Origin: an uncultured Ruminococcus sp.
Lineage (GTDB): Bacteria; Bacillota; Clostridia; Lachnospirales; Lachnospiraceae
Direction: 5' to 3'
DNA: 64,000 nucleotides
NCBI GenBank assembly: GCA_934359255.1
Contig: CAKRLG010000010.1
Span: 1-64,000, forward strand
Positions 6,985-14,699 of the stretch are shown one piece after another. The first letter of the stretch is position 1; each line of letters starts with the position of its first letter. The translations under genes and the position numbers were made by a program. Below the pieces are notes generated by a model. The model made no database searches and was not told the DNA's origin. It saw only the letters and a program-made list of their open reading frames with translations.

Positions 6985-9111
6985 ATGGATAGTTCCGTTA
7001 TTTGGTACGCAGTGTTAGCTGTCGTAGTAGTTGCTCTCGTTTTTATCCTTTTTAATTTCAACAAAGTAAAGAAACTGAAAGAGGGAACCGACGAGATGGT
7101 AGAGATGGCCGGTATCATTCGGAGTGGTGCTGGTACATTTTTGAAAGCAGAGTTTAAGGTGATCACGATCATAGGAGTCATCATTGCTCTGGTATTCAGT
7201 CTGTTTGTGGAAGCCACAAGTGGAATCACATTTCTGATTGGTGGGCTGATGAGCAGTCTGGTCTGTATCATTGGTATGAAGAGTGCGACCTATGCCAATG
7301 TACGTACAGCAAACAAGGCAAGAGAGTCACTTTCCATCGGAGAGACCGTAAAAGTAGCATTGAGCGGTGGAAGTGTCAGCGGTATTGCTGTACAGGCATT
7401 TGGTATGCTGGGACTGTTACTGGTGCTGATCATCTGGGGTGTGGATCCTCACGCAACAGGTCACGGACTGGTGGCAAACCTGGAGTGCAATCCTTCCATC
7501 ATGAGAATCACTACATACTCTCTGGGATGTTCAATCGTAGCCATGTTCAACAGGGTTGCAGGTGGTAACTACACGAAGGCGGCAGATATTTCATCTGATA
7601 TTCTTGCAAAGATTCGCCATGATATGCCGGAGGATGACAGTCGTGTACCAAATGTTATCGCAGATTTTATCGGAGATAATGTCAATGATATCGCAGGTAA
7701 CTGTTCAGACCTTCTGGAGAGCTTTGTTGCAACCATCGCAGCTTCTATCATGATCGCAGTTACCTTATTTATCAATGGAATCGTGAATGTATCTGATGAA
7801 ACCTTTATCCGTATGATTATTTTCCCGGTGATTCTTGCCGGTGTCGGCCTGATTGGATGTCTGATCGGCTTGAGTTACGCATTTGTGCGGAAGATGGGAG
7901 ATGATCCGTCAAGAGAACTAAACCTTGCCACCTGGATTTCAGCAGGAATTACGGTTATCCTGGGGCTGGGTGCTTCGTATATGATGTTTGGAAATGTTCC
8001 ATTATATGAAGATATGATCTGTGGATGGATATCTCCGTGGATCTCAAGTATCCTAGGTATCGTCAGTGGAATTGCAATCGGAAGTATTACAGAATATTAT
8101 ACCAGTGACAAATATAAGCCGACGAAAAAACTGGCAGAGATGGCAATCGAGGGTGAGGCTTTCGTTATCACAAAAGGTGATGCGATCGGCTCCCGTTCCA
8201 CCTTACTGCCTATCCTTATCATTGGTATTGCCCTGTTTATCTCCGGAAAAATCAGCGGAACCTATGGAATAGCAATTTCAGCACTTGGTATGCTCTCCTT
8301 CGTAGGTGCAACGGTATCCATCGATGCTTTCGGACCGATCGCAGACAATGCCGGTGGTCTGGCAGAATCCTGTCATCTGGAACACAAAGTCCGTATTATC
8401 ACTGACAAGCTGGATTCAGTAGGCAATACAACAGCGGCAATCGGAAAAGGATTTGCTATTGGTTCTGCTGCATTTGCAGCTGTTTCCTTGATTGTGGCTT
8501 ATGTAGGAAACTATACAGCAAAAGGAGAAGAGCCGGTATTAAATATCGCATCATTCATTGTGGTTGCCGGTGGTTTGATCGGTGGTGCACTGATCGAGTA
8601 TTTCTCTGCGATGCTCACTGATAACACCATTGAATCGGCCAAACTGATGGCCGATGAGGGCGATAAGATGCTTTCCACTCCTGGTGTACTGGAAGGAAAA
8701 GTAAAACCGGATTATAATAAACTGATCGGAATGGCAGCAAACCAGGCTTTGAAAAAAATGGTAGTACCGTCTGTACTGGCACTTTGTATCCCGGTAATCG
8801 GCGGATTTATCTTTGGAGTACAGTTTGTAGGCGGTATCCTGATCGGCGCCACAATCGTGGCGATTCCACGCGCATTGTTTATGGGTAACTCAGGTGGAGC
8901 TTTCGATAATGCGAAAAAATACATTGAAAGTGAAGCCCTTGAAGGACATGGGAAAGGATCACCTGCTCACAAAGCAGCTGTTACCGGTGACACCGTTGGT
9001 GATACAAGAAAAGATGTTGTCGGCGTGGCATTGGATATTTTTATCAAGAGTATGTCCACAGTTGCCAATACACTGGCATCTTTGTTTTCAACAATTACAT
9101 TGATTCATTAA
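6985..9111 (+). CDS. hppA: Membrane-bound ion-pumping pyrophosphatase, potassium-dependent type
   Basis: It hydrolyses PPi and pumps H+ and/or Na+ across the cytoplasmic membrane. The 708-residue protein is made of many hydrophobic segments. The three PPi-binding regions are recognisable: NYTKAADISSD, GDNVNDIAGNCSD, and GDTVGDTRKD near the C-terminus. The segment GNTTAAIGKG (from about residue 480) has Ala where potassium-independent enzymes have Lys, so potassium dependence is expected. I chose the ATG at 6985 because GGGGGTGGAG precedes it closely; an ATG five codons upstream overlaps that site. Which ion is pumped cannot be told. With PPi-PFK and PPDK it makes a pyrophosphate set. Confidence 0.93.
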   Translation: MDSSVIWYAVLAVVVVALVFILFNFNKVKKLKEGTDEMVEMAGIIRSGAGTFLKAEFKVITIIGVIIALVFSLFVEATSGITFLIGGLMSSLVCIIGMKSATYANVRTANKARESLSIGETVKVALSGGSVSGIAVQAFGMLGLLLVLIIWGVDPHATGHGLVANLECNPSIMRITTYSLGCSIVAMFNRVAGGNYTKAADISSDILAKIRHDMPEDDSRVPNVIADFIGDNVNDIAGNCSDLLESFVATIAASIMIAVTLFINGIVNVSDETFIRMIIFPVILAGVGLIGCLIGLSYAFVRKMGDDPSRELNLATWISAGITVILGLGASYMMFGNVPLYEDMICGWISPWISSILGIVSGIAIGSITEYYTSDKYKPTKKLAEMAIEGEAFVITKGDAIGSRSTLLPILIIGIALFISGKISGTYGIAISALGMLSFVGATVSIDAFGPIADNAGGLAESCHLEHKVRIITDKLDSVGNTTAAIGKGFAIGSAAFAAVSLIVAYVGNYTAKGEEPVLNIASFIVVAGGLIGGALIEYFSAMLTDNTIESAKLMADEGDKMLSTPGVLEGKVKPDYNKLIGMAANQALKKMVVPSVLALCIPVIGGFIFGVQFVGGILIGATIVAIPRALFMGNSGGAFDNAKKYIESEALEGHGKGSPAHKAAVTGDTVGDTRKDVVGVALDIFIKSMSTVANTLASLFSTITLIH

Positions 9112-9122
9112 TAAGTGAAAAG

Positions 9123-9170
9123 AGAAGATCTTCTGTTAGTGAATGTGCTGACAGAAGGTTTTCTTTTTTT
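9123..9170 (+). terminator. Intrinsic terminator of hppA
   Basis: AGAAGATCTTCTGT pairs with ACAGAAGGTTTTCT around a 14-base loop, and a T-run follows. Confidence 0.8.
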
Positions 9171-9233
9171 ACATACTTAGCATCCCAAAAGGAGTTCCAG
9201 TGACAGGCTCTGTAGGCACCTGAAATAATAATG

Positions 9234-9285
9234 CGTACAAATGTTCGAAAAAAAGATTTACATCGAACATATATTCGTGTATAAT
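9234..9285 (+). promoter_or_regulatory. Promoter with two LexA-like (SOS) boxes
   Basis: The promoter is TTTACA (9257-9262), a 17-bp spacer and TATAAT (9280-9285). CGAACATATATTCG (9264-9277) fills the spacer, and CGTACAAATGTTCG (9234-9247) lies exactly 30 bp upstream. Each differs by one base from the Gram-positive LexA consensus CGAACRNRYGTTYG. A repressor bound here would block the promoter. LexA itself is not in the window. Confidence 0.75.
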
Positions 9286-9311
9286 TAAAAGAAATGATGG
9301 AGGTGAAAGAA

Positions 9312-10754
9312 ATGGAATTGAGACAGGGGCTGTCGATACAGAAAAAACTGCAGATTCTGGCAGATGCGGCAAAGTATGATGTTGCGTGTACCTCGAGTGG
9401 TGTGGACAGAAAGGGAAAAAAAGGATTTCTGGGCAATTCAAAAGCCTGTGGAATCTGTCATAGTTTCTCAGCAGATGGCAGATGTATCTCGTTATTGAAG
9501 GTACTGATGACGAATCATTGTGTTTACGACTGCAAATACTGTGCAAACAGGGTATCGAACGATACAGAGCGTACTGCATTTACCCCCAGGGAACTGTGTG
9601 AGCTGACAGTGGAATTCTATAAAAGAAACTATATCGAAGGGCTGTTTCTCAGTTCCGGAGTGCAAAAGAATCCGGCATATACGATGGAAAAGATGTGTGA
9701 GGCGTTGCAGCTTCTCCGTACTGATTATCATTTCAATGGATATATTCATGTAAAAGCAGTTCCGGGGGCACCGGACGATTTGATCATGCGTGCCGGTTAT
9801 CTGGCAGATCGTATGAGTATCAACCTGGAACTGCCGACAGCAGAGGGAATGAAAAAACTTGCCCCTAACAAGTCTCATCAGACAATATTAAAGCCGATGG
9901 CGAAGGTGACGGATACGATTGCCGCGAATCGCCTGGCACAGGGGAAAAGTGCCTATCTGGAGCGGAGTACATCCAATCGGTATCTGACGGACAGTATTTT
10001 TTCGGAAGAGCAGAGGAAAATTACGGGAAATCAAACAGATCGGATCGGAGAGTCTTCCATTTACAAGATTACAACAAAAGAACATGAAAAATTGAAAAAC
10101 CGTCCCTTTGCATCTGCGGGACAGAGTACACAGATGATCATTGGGGCAACACCAGAGACAGATTACCATCTGCTCCGTGCGACGCAGAGACTGTATCAGA
10201 GATATGATCTCAAAAGAGTGTTTTTCTCCGCTTATGTGCCTGTAAACGAAGACCGGGATCTCCCGGGGCTTGATGAAAAACCACCCCTTTTAAGGGAACA
10301 TCGTCTCTATCAGGCAGACTGGTTGCTGCGGTTTTATGGATTTCATGCGGAGGAACTATTGTCAGAACAGAGACCGAATTTTAACGAGCAGATTGACCCA
10401 AAGTGTGAGTGGGCACTTCGGCATCTGGAGCTTTTTCCGGTGGAGATCAATACGGCATCTTATGAACAGATCCTGCGGATTCCAGGTGTGGGACCAAAAT
10501 CAGCGGGCAGAATCCTGCGTGCAAGGAGATACGGGAGTTTGGATTTTGACCATCTGAAAAAGATGGGTGTCGTTTTAAAAAGAGCGCATTATTTTATCAC
10601 CTGTAACGGAAAGATGATGTACAGGATTCCGATGGAAGAGAACTTTATCACCAAACAGCTGACCAGTGTGGAATATAAAGAAAACTGGCAGTTGATGAAT
10701 CAGCAGGAGTATCATCAGATGTCGTTGTTCGGAGATTTTGGTGTGCAGGCATGA
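9312..10754 (+). CDS. Radical SAM protein of the putative DNA modification/repair family
   Basis: It belongs to the family I know as TIGR03916 (radical SAM protein linked to a uracil-DNA-glycosylase-like partner). The protein is 480 residues. CVYDCKYC gives the C-x3-C-x2-C cluster site for a 4Fe-4S centre and S-adenosylmethionine, and extra cysteines (ACGICH) precede it. A helix-hairpin-helix DNA-binding motif, RIPGVGPKSAGRI, lies near the C-terminus. I chose the ATG at 9312 because GGAGGTG is just upstream; two earlier ATGs overlap that site. The next gene overlaps by four bases. The LexA-like boxes in the promoter fit a DNA-damage role, but the actual lesion or reaction is unknown. Confidence 0.88.
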   Translation: MELRQGLSIQKKLQILADAAKYDVACTSSGVDRKGKKGFLGNSKACGICHSFSADGRCISLLKVLMTNHCVYDCKYCANRVSNDTERTAFTPRELCELTVEFYKRNYIEGLFLSSGVQKNPAYTMEKMCEALQLLRTDYHFNGYIHVKAVPGAPDDLIMRAGYLADRMSINLELPTAEGMKKLAPNKSHQTILKPMAKVTDTIAANRLAQGKSAYLERSTSNRYLTDSIFSEEQRKITGNQTDRIGESSIYKITTKEHEKLKNRPFASAGQSTQMIIGATPETDYHLLRATQRLYQRYDLKRVFFSAYVPVNEDRDLPGLDEKPPLLREHRLYQADWLLRFYGFHAEELLSEQRPNFNEQIDPKCEWALRHLELFPVEINTASYEQILRIPGVGPKSAGRILRARRYGSLDFDHLKKMGVVLKRAHYFITCNGKMMYRIPMEENFITKQLTSVEYKENWQLMNQQEYHQMSLFGDFGVQA

Positions 10755-11527
10755 GAAGAAAGGGAACGGGAATGTATTGCTTTACCTGTAAAGAAGATTT
10801 TGAGAGTATGATGACCTGTATCTACCGGGTATGGGAGGCAAAAAAAGGAAGTCAGAATGTCAGGCTGGAAATCGAACCGGTGGAACAGATGGATCTTCTG
10901 ACGGAATATATCCATGTGGAAGTAGATCAGAAACTGGCACAAAAGGTAGTTCGATCAATTCAGACCAAAATATCTGCAAAAGCCTATTATCAGATCTATC
11001 TGGCGGCTATGAGCAATGATCCGGGGCGGTTGGATGATATTTATCGTTTTCTGAGGATAGGATTTGCTGTGGGAGGGAAAGTAACCGAGTATCTGAGAGA
11101 AAAAGCAGTGATGCAGATCTTTGAACTGAGTCGACAGGTATCGAATGAAAGACATTTTTTCCGTGAGTTTTTACGGTTTACGAGAATCGAACCGGGGATT
11201 TATGTCGCACATATGGAGCCAAAGGGAAATGTGGTGGCACTGGTAGCAGAACATTTTGCAGACCGGATGCCATCGGAAGCCTGGATGATCATTGATGATG
11301 GGCGCGGCCTTGGAGCGATCCACCCGAAAAATGAGCCGTTTTATGTTACGGAGTTCAGGGAAGAAGAGATGGAGCGGCTTCGTCAGACAGAACAGCAGGA
11401 AGATCTTTATACGCAGATGTGGAAAGAATTTTTCAATACGATTGCAGTGGAAAAAAGGAAGAATCCGGTATGCCAGAGAAATATGTTTCCGCTACGATAC
11501 AGAAAACATGTGACGGAGTTTTTATAA
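10751..11527 (+). CDS. TIGR03915/DUF4130-type putative DNA metabolism protein
   Basis: A 258-residue protein that always travels with the preceding radical SAM gene in the genomes I know. It starts inside the stop of that gene (ATGA overlap), so the two are translationally coupled; a second ATG at 10772 (MYCFTCKEDF) matches the usual family start and is also possible. The central part (MEPKGNVVALVAEHFADRMP, then IIDDGRG) has the look of the uracil-DNA-glycosylase-like DUF4130 domain. There is no signal peptide or membrane segment. It is probably a base-excision-like partner of the radical SAM enzyme. The chemistry is not established and is my inference from family names and context. Confidence 0.8.
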   Translation: MRRKGTGMYCFTCKEDFESMMTCIYRVWEAKKGSQNVRLEIEPVEQMDLLTEYIHVEVDQKLAQKVVRSIQTKISAKAYYQIYLAAMSNDPGRLDDIYRFLRIGFAVGGKVTEYLREKAVMQIFELSRQVSNERHFFREFLRFTRIEPGIYVAHMEPKGNVVALVAEHFADRMPSEAWMIIDDGRGLGAIHPKNEPFYVTEFREEEMERLRQTEQQEDLYTQMWKEFFNTIAVEKRKNPVCQRNMFPLRYRKHVTEFL

Positions 11528-11562
11528 TTACTGTTCACTGATAATATCCCGCGAGGTGTTGT
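11528..11562. repeat. Dispersed palindromic repeat, copy 1 (partial)
   Basis: TTACTGTTCACTG followed by the core ATCCCGCGAGGTGTTG. Related copies are at 19845, 35537 and 40523. Only the left end is clear here. Confidence 0.5.
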
Positions 11563-11666
11563 TTGAAAAAAAGACAGAAAGCTGGTATGATAAAAAGAAA
11601 AGAGGTAACTATTGAAGAGTATCAGGTAAAAGAACAGAAAACAGGATGAAGAATGGAGACGTACAA

Positions 11667-12785
11667 ATGAAGATATTGATATTATCCTGTAATACCGGAG
11701 AGGGACACAATTCTGCAGGACGGGCGGTGAAAGAATATCTGGAACTACAGGGACATCAGGTAGTGATGGAAGATATGATGCTTCTGAAAGGAGCGCGGAC
11801 ATCGAAAGCAGTGGGTGGAGCATATGTGGGAATCGTGAAGCATTGTCCGCTGTTATTCGGTCTGGGTTACAGGCTGGGTGGCTGGGTTTCTTCAGATAAG
11901 AGAAAGTCACCGGTATATTATGCCTGCAGTCTTCTGGCTGGGACATTAAAAGACTATCTGGAACAGAACCGGTTTGATGCTGTTGTAACACCGCATCTGT
12001 ATCCCGCAGAGACTTTGACGGCAATGAAGAAAAAAGGATGGCTGAAGATTCCGGTGGTTGCGATCGGAACGGATTATACCTGTATTCCTTTCTGGGAGGA
12101 GACGGACTGTGAGTATTATGTGATTCCCCATGAAGATCTGATCGAAGAGTTTGTAAAGCGGGGGATTCCGAGAGAAAAACTTCTTCCGTGGGGAATTCCG
12201 GTACGGCAGAACTTTATGAAACAATGGAATAAGAGGGAAGCAAGAAAAAGCTGTCATATTCCACAGGAGAGCAAAAGCTATCTGGTGATGGGCGGCAGTA
12301 TGGGGTTTGGAAAGATCCAGATTTTTGTACTGGAACTGGCACGCAGGATGGAAGCGGATGAAAATATGGTAGTTATCTGTGGTAATAATAAAAAGCTGGA
12401 AACTCTTTTAAAACGGGAGCTGGTTCATCGAAAGAATGTGAGAGTTCTCGGCTATACGGATCAGGTAGCGGTTTACATGGCAGCCTGTGATGTGATCTTT
12501 ACAAAGCCCGGGGGGCTGAGCAGCACGGAAGCAGCTATGATGGGAATTCCGATGGTACATACGAATCCGATTCCGGGATGTGAAACGAAAAATGTGGAAT
12601 TCTTCCAGAAACATGGTATGTCCATCGGAAAACGTTCGTTTGTCGGACAGGTGCGTACAGGAGAAAAACTTCTGGAGCGGGAAAAACTGCGCACGGAGAT
12701 GCAGGAAGCACAGAAAAAGAACAGCAGACCGGAGGCGGCAGAACGTATCTGTAAGCTGCTGGAAGAATTGACCGGTAATAAATAA
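11667..12785 (+). CDS. Glycosyltransferase of the MGDG synthase/UgtP type
   Basis: It probably transfers a sugar from a UDP-sugar to diacylglycerol to make membrane glycolipid at the inner face of the membrane. The 372-residue protein has the family start MKILILSCNTGEGHNSAGRA, the MGDG-synthase-like N-terminal domain and a C-terminal GT-B nucleotide-sugar domain (LVMGGSMGFGKIQ, then FTKPGGLSSTEAAMMGIPMV). I chose the ATG at 11667 because GGAGA is upstream; an in-frame ATG seven codons earlier lacks a site. Sugar and acceptor cannot be fixed from the sequence. The PlsY-like acyltransferase downstream supports a lipid role. Confidence 0.85.
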   Translation: MKILILSCNTGEGHNSAGRAVKEYLELQGHQVVMEDMMLLKGARTSKAVGGAYVGIVKHCPLLFGLGYRLGGWVSSDKRKSPVYYACSLLAGTLKDYLEQNRFDAVVTPHLYPAETLTAMKKKGWLKIPVVAIGTDYTCIPFWEETDCEYYVIPHEDLIEEFVKRGIPREKLLPWGIPVRQNFMKQWNKREARKSCHIPQESKSYLVMGGSMGFGKIQIFVLELARRMEADENMVVICGNNKKLETLLKRELVHRKNVRVLGYTDQVAVYMAACDVIFTKPGGLSSTEAAMMGIPMVHTNPIPGCETKNVEFFQKHGMSIGKRSFVGQVRTGEKLLEREKLRTEMQEAQKKNSRPEAAERICKLLEELTGNK

Positions 12786-12973
12786 AACAAAATTATAGAC
12801 TGGAAATTATTCAGTGGATAGTATTCCGAATGTATTTCAAGACATGAAGAAACTGGATCGTTCTATGGTTTATATAAAACAGCAAGAATGCAGAGGATGA
12901 AAAGAGATACTTCCGGTCGAAGAATAATTCAAAGAAACAGAAAGAAGCAGAAAGAAACAGGGGGGAACGAGAG

Positions 12974-13585
12974 ATGATCACATGGCAGGAGTGGGGGTAT
13001 ATCATAGGCGGGTATCTTTCCGGCAGTGTCCTGTACAGCTACCTGTTGCCAAAAGCACTGAAAGGAATTGACATTACAGCGGAAAGTCCGGATGGGAACC
13101 CGGGAACGGCGAATACATTTACCTGTGCGGGTATACCAATCGGGATTCTTGTACTTTGTATGGAACTTCTGAAAGGCTATCTCCCGGTGCATCTGGCATT
13201 GCAACGGGTGGATCCGGCACGATGGAGCTTTGCACTGATTCTGGCGGCTCCGGTTTTAGGACATGCCTGTCCGTTTTTTCAGCCGCAGAAAGGTGGAAAA
13301 GCCATTGCGGTATCCTTCGGTGTACTGCTTGGACTGGTGCCGTTCTGGCTTCCGGTACTGTCACTGGTAGCTTTGTACTTGATTTTTTCCCTGGTGATTG
13401 TGATCGAACCCCACTTTTACCGTTCGATTTGCACATTTGTGTTGTTTTCGGTCAATATGATCTGCCGGCTGACGATGACGGGTATCAGTATTGGTTGCTG
13501 TCTGATTTCAGCTGTGGTTATCCGAAAACATTACGACAGATATCGGGGAGAACAGATGAAAGTGCGTCTGCCACTTCATCGTTAA
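12974..13585 (+). CDS. PlsY-like glycerol-3-phosphate acyltransferase
   Basis: It probably acylates glycerol 3-phosphate from acyl-phosphate, the first step of phospholipid synthesis. The 203-residue integral membrane protein has about five hydrophobic helices. It carries the three PlsY signatures in order: GYLSGSVLYSY near the start, NPGTAN at about residue 42, and KGGKAIAVSFG at about residue 110. The sequence looks divergent, with a short, positively charged C-terminus, so it may be a second, specialised paralogue rather than the main PlsY. The start at 12974 is preceded by GGGGGAACGAGAG. It sits 188 bp after the glycolipid synthase on the same strand. Confidence 0.75.
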   Translation: MITWQEWGYIIGGYLSGSVLYSYLLPKALKGIDITAESPDGNPGTANTFTCAGIPIGILVLCMELLKGYLPVHLALQRVDPARWSFALILAAPVLGHACPFFQPQKGGKAIAVSFGVLLGLVPFWLPVLSLVALYLIFSLVIVIEPHFYRSICTFVLFSVNMICRLTMTGISIGCCLISAVVIRKHYDRYRGEQMKVRLPLHR

Positions 13586-13588
13586 CCT

Positions 13589-13661
13589 AGAGCGTGTCTG
13601 AAAAATCATTTCCGCAAACTGGGACTCGCAGCTCACGAAAAGCCTTTTTCAGACACGCTCT
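13589..13661. repeat. Palindromic element with perfect 17-bp terminal inverted repeats
   Basis: AGAGCGTGTCTGAAAAA (13589-13605) and its exact reverse complement (13645-13661) enclose 39 bases. There is no T-run after the right arm, so it is a poor terminator. It looks like a small non-autonomous repeat or a stable RNA hairpin. It starts four bases after the PlsY-like stop codon. Confidence 0.7.
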
Positions 13662-13705
13662 GGTACATCTTAATTTGACGAAGGTCGGAATTGTAAAAAG
13701 AGGGG

Positions 13706-13734
13706 TTGACAGAAAGAAAAATAAATGCTATTTT
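13706..13734 (+). promoter_or_regulatory. Promoter of the ZTP-riboswitch purine operon
   Basis: Consensus TTGACA (13706-13711), a 17-bp spacer and TATTTT (13729-13734). It lies directly upstream of the riboswitch. Confidence 0.75.
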
Positions 13735-13740
13735 TGAAGT

Positions 13741-13836
13741 AACTTATATGACTGACGGAAGTGGAGTTTACCACGGGGAGTATAAGGGTTTGAAGCCGAC
13801 CGTCTGGGCAGTGTAGCTCGGATTGTAGGCTTTTTT
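13741..13836 (+). promoter_or_regulatory. ZTP (pfl) riboswitch with overlapping terminator
   Basis: The aptamer shows ACTGACGGAAGTGG, the hairpin GTGG/CCAC (13761-13774), the GGGGAG bulge, and the conserved 3' element CCGTCTGGGCA (13800-13810), close to the family CCGCCUGGGCA. GTCTGGGC pairs with GCTCGGAT, and AGCC with GGCT before TTTTTT (13831-13836). The terminator therefore competes with the aptamer for the same bases, as expected for a riboswitch that turns genes on when ZTP/AICAR phosphates accumulate. The family call is from memory of its consensus. Confidence 0.85.
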
Positions 13837-13969
13837 CATTTTCTGCATAATTTCTACGTAGTATGGAGAAAACGGGAAAAGCCGGGTATAGTGATTTTCA
13901 TTATGAAGATTCGCTATACCGATCCGGATCATGGTGAAATCAAAACATAAGACAAAAGGAGAATTGTTC
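13837..13969 (+). other. Leader between riboswitch and purO-like gene
   Basis: It holds only the ribosome site AAAAGGAGAA (13954-13963) and short dyads. No other element is recognised. Confidence 0.5.
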
Positions 13970-14683
13970 ATGAAGATGATATCATTGGAACAGGAACTGA
14001 GAGGAAATTCATACCCGGGAAGAGGAATTGTAATTGGCAGATCTGCAGACGGAACAAAAGCAGTTGCAGCCTATTTCATTATGGGAAGAAGTGAAAACAG
14101 CAGAAACCGTGTCTTTGTAGAAGACGGACAGGGAATCCGTACCCAGGCCTTTGATCCTTCCAAACTGGTGGATCCCAGTCTTATTATCTATGCGCCGGTA
14201 CGGGTGCTGGGCAATAAAACCATCGTAACCAACGGAGACCAGACAGATACCATTTATGAGGGAATGGACAGACAGCTGACATTTGAGCAGGCTCTGACAT
14301 CCAGGGAATTCGAACCGGATGCACCAAATTACACTCCTCGAATCTCCGGAGTGATGCATATTGAAAACGGAGCGTTTGATTATGCAATGTCTATCTTAAA
14401 AAGTAATAATGGCAATCCGGACTCCTGTAACCGTTATACATTCTCTTATGGAACGGCACTTGCAGGGGAAGGACATTTTATTCATACATATATGGGCGAT
14501 GGCAATCCGCTGCCAAGTTTTGAAGGAGAACCGAAGCTTGTGGCAATTCCGGATGAGATTGATGAATTTACCGGTTTGTTATGGGAAAGCCTGAATGAAG
14601 AAAATAAAGTATCTCTGTTTGTACGTTATATCAATATTGCAGACGGTACCTGCGAGACAAGAATTATAAATAAAAATAAATAA
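13970..14683 (+). CDS. IMP cyclohydrolase, PurO-like family
   Basis: It closes FAICAR to IMP, the last step of purine synthesis. The 237-residue protein begins MKMISLEQELRGNSYPGRGI and has the family features YPGRG.VIGR, the long basic-polar stretch with DPSLIIYAPVR, and FSYGTALAGEGHFIHTY. This corresponds to the archaeal-type PF07826 IMP cyclohydrolase, not the N-terminal domain of PurH. The start at 13970 follows AAAAGGAGAA; an ORF extension upstream has no ribosome site. It lies 134 bp after the ZTP riboswitch and 16 bp before the AICAR transformylase gene, so the pair is one operon. Confidence 0.88.
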   Translation: MKMISLEQELRGNSYPGRGIVIGRSADGTKAVAAYFIMGRSENSRNRVFVEDGQGIRTQAFDPSKLVDPSLIIYAPVRVLGNKTIVTNGDQTDTIYEGMDRQLTFEQALTSREFEPDAPNYTPRISGVMHIENGAFDYAMSILKSNNGNPDSCNRYTFSYGTALAGEGHFIHTYMGDGNPLPSFEGEPKLVAIPDEIDEFTGLLWESLNEENKVSLFVRYINIADGTCETRIINKNK

Positions 14684-14699
14684 GAGAGGGAGAAGCATA

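Noticed and set aside
13589-13661. Intrinsic terminator of the PlsY-like gene
   Set aside because: The arm is followed by GGTACATC, with no T-run on the plus strand; it is listed as a repeat instead.
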